The position numbers and the translations under genes are program-made. Source: Gemmatimonas sp. (GTDB taxonomy: Bacteria; Gemmatimonadota; Gemmatimonadetes; Gemmatimonadales; Gemmatimonadaceae). Taken from it: a DNA stretch of 64,000 nucleotides. Positions 27,308 through 34,845 of the stretch are shown here, piece by piece; within the stretch, counting starts at the first letter, position 1; every line of letters starts with the position of its first letter. Below the pieces are notes generated by a model, which saw only the letters and a list, made by a program, of their open reading frames with translations, made no database searches and was not told the origin of the DNA. Where the stretch lies: assembly GCF_031426495.1 (NCBI RefSeq), contig NZ_JANPLK010000006.1, positions 25,453 through 89,452 on the forward strand, in the 5' to 3' direction.

Positions 27308-27414
27308 CAGTGCCAGATCACGCTGAGGTGCAGAGGCCGCAGAGGTCGCAGAGACAACCCAATGGCTTTACCTCTGCGCACTCTGCGCGCTCTGCATCTC
27401 GGCGTCATCGGTTC
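27308..27414 (-). repeat. Dispersed palindromic repeat, copy 2
   Basis: 107 bp. On the minus strand it begins GAACCGATGACGC and ends GTGATCTGGCACTG, with internal CAGAG-rich and CTCTG-rich arms. Its length and both ends match the 105-bp copy at 5625-5729, though the arms differ in sequence. It fills most of the 389-bp spacer between the Cys-rich peptide gene and osmC; I see no coding sequence there. Confidence 0.6.
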
Positions 27415-27486
27415 CCCCGCATGCCGTCCCCAAGCAGGTTACGCTACACTTCGATCATCCCGGGCACCTTGGGCGCGGATTCGCCG

Positions 27487-27531
27487 TTCACCCGTGTGTT
27501 CAGCCGTGTGTTCATCGGTGTTCACCACCGT
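27487..27531 (+). repeat. TTCA-phased 12-bp tandem repeat
   Basis: Four tandem units begin with TTCA: TTCACCCGTGTG, TTCAGCCGTGTG, TTCATCGGTG, TTCACCACCGT. It lies 30 bp upstream of the osmC-like start codon. Confidence 0.6.
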
Positions 27532-27560
27532 CCATCAACGTTGATTCGCAGGAGTGATCG

Positions 27561-28001
27561 ATGCGTCGTAGCGGAAGGGCCGTTTGGCTCGGCACAGGCT
27601 TGGAAGGTTCGGGTAGTCTCACCACGCCCAGCGGCGTGTTGGCGGAGCAGCCGTATTCCACAAAAATGCGGTTTGCCGACGCCGAGGGGCGGAGCGGCAC
27701 CAACCCCGAGGAGCTGATCGCGGCAGCGCATGCCGGGTGTTTTGCCATGGCGCTCTCGTTCCAGCTCACCGGTGCGGGCTTCGCGCCGACCGCGCTGCAC
27801 GTGGAGTCGGTGATCACCATGGCGCAGCAGGGTAACGACTGGTCGATGGCCGGGATCATGCTCACCCTCGATGCAGTCGTGCCGGGGATCGACGACGCGA
27901 CCTTCCATGAGAAGGCCAACGCGGCGAAGGTGGGCTGCCCGGTGTCGAAGGCACTGTCGTCGGTGCCGATCACGCTCGAAGCCACGCTGCGGGCGGAGTA
28001 A
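27561..28001 (+). CDS. OsmC/Ohr family peroxiredoxin
   Basis: 146 aa. The start is supported by an AGGAG Shine-Dalgarno 7-8 bp upstream. The two family Cys residues are present: AAHAGCFAMALSFQL (about residue 57) and VGCPVSKAL (about 132), with the Glu of NPEELIAAAH. Family members reduce organic hydroperoxides with a thiol/disulfide partner. A single-gene unit flanked by repeats and followed by a GC-rich hairpin. Confidence 0.92.
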   Translation: MRRSGRAVWLGTGLEGSGSLTTPSGVLAEQPYSTKMRFADAEGRSGTNPEELIAAAHAGCFAMALSFQLTGAGFAPTALHVESVITMAQQGNDWSMAGIMLTLDAVVPGIDDATFHEKANAAKVGCPVSKALSSVPITLEATLRAE

Positions 28002-28003
28002 AG

Positions 28004-28024
28004 CCGAGCGCAGTGCCCGCTCGG
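28004..28024 (+). terminator. Hairpin after osmC-like gene
   Basis: Perfect 7-bp arms CCGAGCG and CGCTCGG with a 7-base loop, right after the stop codon. No T-tract. Confidence 0.4.
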
Positions 28025-28111
28025 TGACGCTATGAAGCGGACTCGAGCGGGTTTTACAGAATCGCTCCGCAGACACATCGATTGGGGGGAGCTGCGCGTT
28101 AACCTTGGCAT

Positions 28112-30460
28112 ATGCTCCCCCTCCTGTTTGCGCTGCTGCAACAAGTCAGCGATCCCGTTCCCGTCCAATCCTCCGCCAGCACGGCGGTGTTTTCCGGTCG
28201 GGCGCGGGTCCTCGACGTCCGCGCCCCGCGCCTATCCGATGCCATCACCATCGATGGTCAGCTCACGGAGCCCGCATGGCAGCGCGCCAGCCGCCTCACG
28301 GAATTCACGTCGTACAATCCGGTGGACGGGCGTCCGGCCCAGGACGAGACGGAGGTGCGCATCTGGTATGCCGACGATGCGATGTACGTCGGCATTCGCG
28401 CCTTCGCGACGCCGGGGACGGTGCGGGCCACCCTTGCCGAGCGCGATCGCATTACCAACGACGACTGGATCGCGTTGCATCTCGACACCTTCAACGATCG
28501 CCGTCGCGCCTTCGTGTTCGCCGTCAATCCGTTCGGCGTGCAAGCCGACGGCATGCGCACCGACCAGTCGGCCGGCCCCGGCGTGTCGCGCGCGGCGCTG
28601 CAATCGGTGGACCTGTCGCAGGACTACGTGTGGCAGTCCAAGGGCCGCCTGCTCGACGACGGGTACGAAGTCGAGGTGCGCATCCCGTTCAAATCGATCC
28701 GCTATCAGATGCGCGCGACGCAGGACTGGGGACTGCAGATCGTACGGCAGACGCAGCGCACCGGCTACCAGGACACGTGGGCGCCCACCTCAAAGGCCAA
28801 TCAGGGCTTCTCGCCACAGGCGGGTTATCTGCGTGGCATGACCGGGATGAAGCGCGGTCTGGTGCTCGATCTCACCCCCACCACCACGGCGTCCACCCGC
28901 GGCACCCGCAACGAAAACAGCTGGCGCTACGGATCGCAGGGGGAAGCCGGTGGTGACGTGCGTTGGGGGGTTTCTTCCAATTTCACGATCAACGCGACGG
29001 CGAATCCGGACTTCAGTCAGGTCGAGACCGACGTTGGACAGATTCCCGGCGACGTGCGCTTCGCCAATTTCTTTCCCGAGCTGCGCCCGTTCTTCGTGGA
29101 AGGCAGCGAACAGTTCGACGCCCCGAACCGCCTCGTGAACACCCGCTCGATCGTGCAGCCACTCGGCGCGATCAAACTCACCGGCAAGATTCCGCGCACC
29201 GACGTCGGCCTGCTGTCGGCGCTCGATGCGCCGAGCGCCGGGAGCGACGGCACCACGAGCCCGCTCTTCACCATCGTGCGCCTGCGACGCGATATCGGCG
29301 ACCAGAGCACGGCCGGCATCGTGCTGACCGATCGTCATGAAGGAGCTCGCTTCAATCGCGTGGCCGGCTTCGATTCGCGACTACAGTTCGCGAAGACCTA
29401 CAGCGCTGAAGTCCGGTACGCCACAAGCCTCACCCGCGACAGCACGGATCGTAGCGGCACGCTGTGGGAAGCCAACACCGGTCGCACCGGCCGCGGCTAC
29501 GGTTACCGGTACGGGATCCAAGGGTTCTCGCCGACGTTCGAGACGAGAACGGGCTTTGTGAATCGTGTGGATTTCGTGCGCGGACAGATCAACCAGCGGT
29601 TCACGATGTTTGGCCGCAAAGGCGGGTGGTGGGATCAGCGTCAACATTTCTTCTCTGGCTCCTCGCTCTGGAGCTACGACGGATTTGCACAACGCGAGTC
29701 CCCGCTCGAAACCAAGCTGTCGCTCGACAACTCGATGACGATTCGCGGCGGCTGGAAAGTCAGCGTGATTCCCGACCTGCAAATCGTCACCTTCGACGCG
29801 CGTCGGTACGCGGGGTATGCCGTGGCGCCGCTGAACGGCGTCGACACTACCGCCTTTACCGCCAGCGGGTCGCAGCGTACGAGCAGTACGACGCTCATCG
29901 TGAACACGCCGCAGTGGAAGCGAATCGGCGCCACGCTGACCGCGATCGCCGGCACCGAGCCGGAGTTTTTCGAAACGAGCACCGTGCGACGTCGCGATGT
30001 CGAGGCGCAGATCGATTTGCGCCCCAGCACGCAGATCCGTATCGGGACGCTGCTGCGCTACCAGCGCTTCGTGCGCGCGCGCGACGGTTCGCGCTTCAGC
30101 ACGCAGGTGGTGCCGCGGCTGCGTCTCGAGTATCAGTTCTCGCGGGCGCTCTTCCTGCGCTTCGTGGGTCAGATGGAGTCGCGCGACCGCAGCGCCCTGC
30201 GCGATCCGCGCACCGAGCGCCCCCTGCTCCGTCGCACGGCCGGCGGCAGCTACACCGCACGCAGCGCCACAAAGTCTCTGCTGGGACGCGGCGATGTGCT
30301 GGTGAGCTATCTGCCCAGTCCGGGCACGGTGGTGTACGTGGGATACGGCACGGGCGTGGATGCCACGGAAACGATGCGCCCTATCGATGTGCAGCGCACG
30401 AACGACGGGGTATTCATCAAGATCAGTTATCTGTTCCGCGTGCGCGGCACGACACGCTGA
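28112..30460 (+). CDS. CBM9-like / DUF5916 outer-membrane protein
   Basis: 782 aa. The N-terminus has a short hydrophobic leader. Residues about 40-190 are a carbohydrate-binding-family-9-like domain (ITIDGQLTEPAWQRA, then a Trp/Tyr-rich face such as FTSYNPVDGRPAQDETEV). The rest is a long beta-barrel with alternating hydrophobic strands, including PDFSQVETDVGQ and NFFPELRPFFVEGSEQF, hallmarks of the DUF5916 family, and a C-terminal strand ending ISYLFRV. An outer-membrane location is likely. A role in binding or moving glycans or peptides is suggested by the domain but not shown. Confidence 0.88.
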   Translation: MLPLLFALLQQVSDPVPVQSSASTAVFSGRARVLDVRAPRLSDAITIDGQLTEPAWQRASRLTEFTSYNPVDGRPAQDETEVRIWYADDAMYVGIRAFATPGTVRATLAERDRITNDDWIALHLDTFNDRRRAFVFAVNPFGVQADGMRTDQSAGPGVSRAALQSVDLSQDYVWQSKGRLLDDGYEVEVRIPFKSIRYQMRATQDWGLQIVRQTQRTGYQDTWAPTSKANQGFSPQAGYLRGMTGMKRGLVLDLTPTTTASTRGTRNENSWRYGSQGEAGGDVRWGVSSNFTINATANPDFSQVETDVGQIPGDVRFANFFPELRPFFVEGSEQFDAPNRLVNTRSIVQPLGAIKLTGKIPRTDVGLLSALDAPSAGSDGTTSPLFTIVRLRRDIGDQSTAGIVLTDRHEGARFNRVAGFDSRLQFAKTYSAEVRYATSLTRDSTDRSGTLWEANTGRTGRGYGYRYGIQGFSPTFETRTGFVNRVDFVRGQINQRFTMFGRKGGWWDQRQHFFSGSSLWSYDGFAQRESPLETKLSLDNSMTIRGGWKVSVIPDLQIVTFDARRYAGYAVAPLNGVDTTAFTASGSQRTSSTTLIVNTPQWKRIGATLTAIAGTEPEFFETSTVRRRDVEAQIDLRPSTQIRIGTLLRYQRFVRARDGSRFSTQVVPRLRLEYQFSRALFLRFVGQMESRDRSALRDPRTERPLLRRTAGGSYTARSATKSLLGRGDVLVSYLPSPGTVVYVGYGTGVDATETMRPIDVQRTNDGVFIKISYLFRVRGTTR

Positions 30461-30461
30461 G

Positions 30462-30484
30462 TCAGCATGCCCAATCGATGCTGA
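30462..30484 (+). terminator. Small hairpin after DUF5916 gene
   Basis: 7-bp perfect arms TCAGCAT and ATGCTGA with a 9-base loop, one base after the stop codon. There is only a weak T-tract, so low confidence. Confidence 0.35.
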
Positions 30485-30614
30485 TCTGGGAGAACCCGGA
30501 TCTCAATCGATAACCCACCAACTGTTTCGGCCGTGAGCCGGTTTGCCCAGAAATTCCGAAAGAAGAGATGAAGCCTCATACTGACGGCCTTTTCTCGCAT
30601 TCGGAGGTTCTGCG

Positions 30615-31562
30615 ATGTGGAATTCCCTACCCAGCCGACTCGTCGTGACGGCCCTTTGCGCCGCCGCGCTCGGGGCATGCGGCGACATCACGGTCCCGGA
30701 GACGCCATCGCCGGCGCTCAATGCTGCTCAGGCGCCGGAAGCCACCAACCTGCAGTTCGGCGACTTCGCGCTGCACATACCAGCGAACGTGCACCATGTG
30801 CGCGGCATCGTGCTGGCGCTCGGCGGGCCCGACACCCGTGGATTTGCCGTCGGTACTTCGTTTCGCGCCCCACCGCTGGTTGAGCCGCTATTGCAGGACC
30901 TCGGTGCCCGGTTCCGTGAGCTGGCTGCCGAGCGCGGTTTGGCGATCCTCGGCGCCGGGCGGTTCGGACCGACGGCGTACCCCAACGTACCGGCGAGCGA
31001 CCTGGCACTTCTTGCTGCCCTCGAGCAGGCCGCCGTGTTGACCGGCCGATCCGAACTCCGTGACGCGCCGATTCTGCTGTACGGCCTCTCGGGCGGGGGT
31101 CCTGAAGCGAGCGGATTCCTGCAGCGGAATCCCGAACGCGTCGCGGGGCTGTTCCTCAAAGTGCCGAGCGTCGTGGCGTCGTTGTCGGGCGAGGCCCTCA
31201 GCGTGCCGGCGTACATGGTGCTCGCGGAGTTGGATGTGGTCGTCAACAATCCAATGCTGCGCGCATCGTTTGCGTCGCTCCGTAGCGCCGGCGCGCCGTG
31301 GGCAATGGCCGTCGAGCCTGGCGTGCCGCACAACTCACTCTCACTGGCGCAGCGCGAGCTTACGGTTGACTGGATGCGCGCCGTACTGCCGCTCGGACAC
31401 GCAGGCCCGTTCCGGCAGACCTCGCCACAGGTCGGATTCCTCGGCGATCCCGCCAACGGCCAGGTCGCTCCGAGTCATGCCTTCACCGGCGACCTCGCGG
31501 CGTCGAGCTGGTTCCCGAAGCGACCGCTGGCCACACAGTGGTCAGCGTTCATCGGAAGGTAA
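30615..31562 (+). CDS. Alpha/beta-hydrolase-like lipoprotein
   Basis: 315 aa, with a GGAGG ribosome-binding site 6-7 bp before the ATG. The leader ends in a lipobox (LGACGD). An alpha/beta-hydrolase fold is suggested by the nucleophile elbow LYGLSGGGPEASG (Ser about residue 160), an acid in LAELDVVVNN and His in PGVPHNSL. It may be an esterase or a non-catalytic relative. Its 3' end overlaps the convergent kinase gene by 14 bp. Confidence 0.75.
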   Translation: MWNSLPSRLVVTALCAAALGACGDITVPETPSPALNAAQAPEATNLQFGDFALHIPANVHHVRGIVLALGGPDTRGFAVGTSFRAPPLVEPLLQDLGARFRELAAERGLAILGAGRFGPTAYPNVPASDLALLAALEQAAVLTGRSELRDAPILLYGLSGGGPEASGFLQRNPERVAGLFLKVPSVVASLSGEALSVPAYMVLAELDVVVNNPMLRASFASLRSAGAPWAMAVEPGVPHNSLSLAQRELTVDWMRAVLPLGHAGPFRQTSPQVGFLGDPANGQVAPSHAFTGDLAASSWFPKRPLATQWSAFIGR

Positions 31563-34155
31563 AGCGCCGTATCGCCGCCGAAACCGGCTCGCGGGCGGCG
31601 GCAGTCTGGATGGGTTTGAAGTATTTGGGGGCGGGCGCCGGTGCGATGGCGCGATTCGTACGCGCGAAGGATTGCGGGTCACCAACAATCTCCAGCCGAT
31701 TGCCGCTCCCCCGGAACTGCGCCGGGAGCTCGCCCAACGGCCCGCCCTCGTCGATGTACCGGTTCGACCTGCGTCCGCTCCCCGTCACGCCGCGGAGTTC
31801 AACACGTACCGTGTTGCGATCGCCCGGATGCAGGCGATCAATCTCGGCGGCGGCGCCGGTTAGGCGAAGGTCGGCGACGACGACCTTTCGCGCGGCGGGA
31901 ATGCCCGCCGTGTTGTCCAAGGCGGTGGTGCCGTCGCCGTCTTCACAGGCCGGTGTGGAGATCGTGGTCCCGATCAGCTGCAGCTCGATGTGATTGTCGG
32001 TCGGTGCCGCGTTCAATGGTTCCGCGAAGAAACGGCGCCCGCCGGTGGCGATCACGCCGGTCGTGAATCCCTCCAGCCGGTCATTCACCGACTGCACTCG
32101 AAGCTGGTTTCTCGTGGTTGCCGGTAAACGAATGGGAATTGGGGCGCCCGAGCCTCCGGTGAAGTTCCATCCGAGCAACGGCGAGACGCAGGGGTCCATC
32201 CACTCGTTGCGATACAGGTTGCCGGTCGACACGAGATGCACGTTGGAATCATGCACCGCGTCCGGTCGGCTCACACCCCCATTGGCCTCGTTGCTCCCGC
32301 CGATCACGCTGCCGGCGATCTCGAGCCGGATGCCGCTCTCCGCCGCGAAGTTATACGCGAAGAAGCCACCACCTCCGGATGGCGAGCGAATAATGGAGCG
32401 GGTCATATGCACCGACACGACCGAACCTTCATGTGGTGCGGGTTCCTTCCCCATGTTCGGGTTCTGCGTGGTGACCCACAGCCCGCGGCCCAGTGCGCCA
32501 GAGGCGCCGATGGCCAGCGGATTCGCATTCACGATCACGGTCTCGATGATCGCGGCGTCTACGCTATCTCGCGGGCGCCGCGAGGCCACCGCAATCACAT
32601 TGCCTGAGCGCCCCTCCAGATCGACGATCTCGAGTCCGCGAAGGGTCGTGCGGTGGCCGAGTGAGATGACGCTGCCGTCGCTGCTCTCCAGCATGCGAAT
32701 GGTGGATCGCGTCGCGTCCGTGAAGCCGGTGGGCAGCGATTGCGCATCGAACTCCATCACGCCCGCTCCGATCAGCGTCATGCCGTCGGGGACGGTGATT
32801 GGACTCGACATGTCGTACGTGCCCGCGGCGAGGCGCACCGCACGGCCGGTGTTCACCGGATCCATGGCAGCTAGCAGCTGCGCGGCGGTACGGATGTCCG
32901 CCGTGTCGCGCACCCACGAGAGCACTGGCGCGCGGGCTGATTCGGCGCGCGTCAAATCGACGCGGTCCGCGCGGAATTTGATGCCCCACGACGCGCCGCC
33001 AATTGCCACGAGTACGACCGCTCCGGCCGGGAGCAGTGCCGCCCGAACCCGCCGTCGTCGCACACTTCGGCTCCAGAATGGCGCACGGTGACGTACCGAC
33101 GCACCGGACTGGAGCGCCTCAAGGTCGGCGAGCAGCGCCCCGGAGGATTGATACCTTGCCGCAGGGTCTTTCTGCATCAGCGCGCCGATCAGATTGTCGA
33201 TCGCGGGGGTCAGCGCGCGATTCACCTCTGACGGACGTCGCGGCTCCTCGTGCAGCACGGCGTGCAGAATCGCGACTTCGTGCTCGCCGCGGAACGGGAG
33301 CGTCCCTGTCAGCATCTCGTACAACATCACGCCCACCGCCCACATGTCCGCTCTCGCATCAACAGGGCGTCGCCGGACTTGCTCGGGCGCGACGTAGCCG
33401 ATGGTACCGAGGGTCATGCGCGATTTCGTGAGATTGACGTCGCGTATCTTGGCCAGGCCGAAGTCGAGAATCTTCACCGAGCCATCAACCAGCAGCATCA
33501 GGTTTCCCGGCTTGAGATCGCGATGGACGATCCCCACCTCGTGCGCGGCGACGAGTCCGCACGTCACCTGCCGCACGATCTCGATTGCTTCGTCCGTCGC
33601 CAGCGCACCGGTGCGATCGAGACGGTCCCGCAGTGTTTCGCCGGAGTACAGCGGCATGGCCAGGAAGACACCGTGCTCACTCTCGCCGATTTCGTGAATG
33701 CTGCAGAGATTGGGGTGATCGAGCGACGCGACGGATCGCGCTTCGTTGACAAAACGCTCCTGCCCCGCGCGATCGAGCTGCTCCTGCGGCAGCGGAAACT
33801 TGAGGGCGACGGTGCGCCCGAGCTGCACATCTTGTGCGGCATACACGACACCCATACCGCCAGCCGCCACGAAATCCGTGATGCGGAAATGCGACACGAC
33901 GTGCCCCACGATGCCCAACGGATCACGGGAGTTCGCGACCGCCGCGGGCACGGCGTGCAGCGATCCAAAGCTGTAGTCGCGAAGCGCGTCCTCCGCGCGC
34001 GAGTCGGCGTCGAGTAGCCGCGCGACCGCCGCGTACAAAGTGACGTCGTCTTGCTTCAGCTCCTGTAACCGTGCGCCGCGCACCGCCGGATCCAGGTCCA
34101 CCAACTCGTCGAACGCGGCGCGGGCCCGTTGCCAGAGTGCGCGTTCGGGAATCAT
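31549..34155 (-). CDS. Ser/Thr protein kinase with extracytoplasmic beta-helix-like domain
   Basis: 868 aa from the ATG overlapping the sigma-factor stop (ATGA). After an N-terminal helical part (residues about 1-75) comes a complete Hanks-type kinase: AAGGMGVVYAAQD, catalytic Lys in VALKF, HRDLKPGNL, DFGLAK and GTIGYVAPEQ. A single transmembrane helix (about 385-405) is followed by a 450-residue periplasmic region with short beta-strand repeats like parallel beta-helix/pectate-lyase-type folds (GVMEFDAQSLPTG, TTLRGLEIVDLEG and GRGLWVTTQN are clear turns). The pairing with an ECF sigma factor suggests the kinase controls it. The ligand is unknown. Confidence 0.88.
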   Translation of the reverse strand: MIPERALWQRARAAFDELVDLDPAVRGARLQELKQDDVTLYAAVARLLDADSRAEDALRDYSFGSLHAVPAAVANSRDPLGIVGHVVSHFRITDFVAAGGMGVVYAAQDVQLGRTVALKFPLPQEQLDRAGQERFVNEARSVASLDHPNLCSIHEIGESEHGVFLAMPLYSGETLRDRLDRTGALATDEAIEIVRQVTCGLVAAHEVGIVHRDLKPGNLMLLVDGSVKILDFGLAKIRDVNLTKSRMTLGTIGYVAPEQVRRRPVDARADMWAVGVMLYEMLTGTLPFRGEHEVAILHAVLHEEPRRPSEVNRALTPAIDNLIGALMQKDPAARYQSSGALLADLEALQSGASVRHRAPFWSRSVRRRRVRAALLPAGAVVLVAIGGASWGIKFRADRVDLTRAESARAPVLSWVRDTADIRTAAQLLAAMDPVNTGRAVRLAAGTYDMSSPITVPDGMTLIGAGVMEFDAQSLPTGFTDATRSTIRMLESSDGSVISLGHRTTLRGLEIVDLEGRSGNVIAVASRRPRDSVDAAIIETVIVNANPLAIGASGALGRGLWVTTQNPNMGKEPAPHEGSVVSVHMTRSIIRSPSGGGGFFAYNFAAESGIRLEIAGSVIGGSNEANGGVSRPDAVHDSNVHLVSTGNLYRNEWMDPCVSPLLGWNFTGGSGAPIPIRLPATTRNQLRVQSVNDRLEGFTTGVIATGGRRFFAEPLNAAPTDNHIELQLIGTTISTPACEDGDGTTALDNTAGIPAARKVVVADLRLTGAAAEIDRLHPGDRNTVRVELRGVTGSGRRSNRYIDEGGPLGELPAQFRGSGNRLEIVGDPQSFARTNRAIAPAPAPKYFKPIQTAAAREPVSAAIRRFTFR

Positions 34156-34709
34156 GCGCCGCGCAACTCGGTGGCCAGCCACGCTCGCGCGGAGCGCAGG
34201 TCCCGCTTCACCGTCGCGAGCGAGCAATCCATTGCGGCGGCGACCTCCTCGAGTGTGAGGCCGCCGAAGTAGCGCTGCTCGACCATACGCGCCTGTCGCT
34301 CGTCGAGCTGCTCGAGCCTCGTCAGCGCGGCATCCAATTCCATCACTTTGTCGATATCCAGCTCACCAATCAGGACATCCTCATGGAGCTCTTCGAGCGC
34401 GACCCCGCCCCCACGTTTGGTGGAGGCGCGCGCTCGCGCATGATCCACGAGCACGTGTCGCATGGCGCGTGACGCAATCGCCAGAAAATGCTCCCGATCC
34501 TGCACCGGTATGTCCGAGTCCACGAGGCGCAGATAGGCCTCATGGACGAGGCCAGTCGTGTTGAGCGACCGTTCGGCTGGCGAGGCGCGCAGTCGTTGGC
34601 GTGCGAGCGTGCGCAGCTCCGCGTACACCGAGCGGACTACCTGATCGAGGCCGTCCTTCCCGTCCGCTGCCGTGTCGCGCGGAAGGTCGGTGAAATCGCG
34701 CATCTCCAT
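34152..34709 (-). CDS. ECF-type RNA polymerase sigma factor (PF07638/TIGR02999-like)
   Basis: 185 aa. Region 2 includes SLNTTGLVHEAYLRLVDSD (residues about 47-65), the signature of this acidobacterial/gemmatimonadal ECF class. Region 4 is the helix-turn-helix LTLEEVAAAMDCSLATVKRD. No anti-sigma gene is adjacent; instead the next gene is a Ser/Thr kinase overlapping it by four bases, so phosphorylation is the likely input. Regulon unknown. Confidence 0.92.
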   Translation of the reverse strand: MEMRDFTDLPRDTAADGKDGLDQVVRSVYAELRTLARQRLRASPAERSLNTTGLVHEAYLRLVDSDIPVQDREHFLAIASRAMRHVLVDHARARASTKRGGGVALEELHEDVLIGELDIDKVMELDAALTRLEQLDERQARMVEQRYFGGLTLEEVAAAMDCSLATVKRDLRSARAWLATELRGA

Positions 34710-34845
34710 TGGGTATGGACGTCCGGAGAGATAGTAGCGGTGGGGAGACTGCAGAGACTCCGTCGTGAATATGCAGCGCTGCTGGCCGAGTGGCTACGAC
34801 ACGTCGCGGACGCATCGACGGCGACGAGGCGACACCACATTCAGG

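Noticed and set aside
27241..27540. tRNA or small structured RNA gene
   Set aside because: No cloverleaf or conserved T-loop; the structure is explained by the dispersed palindromic repeat and TTCA repeat.
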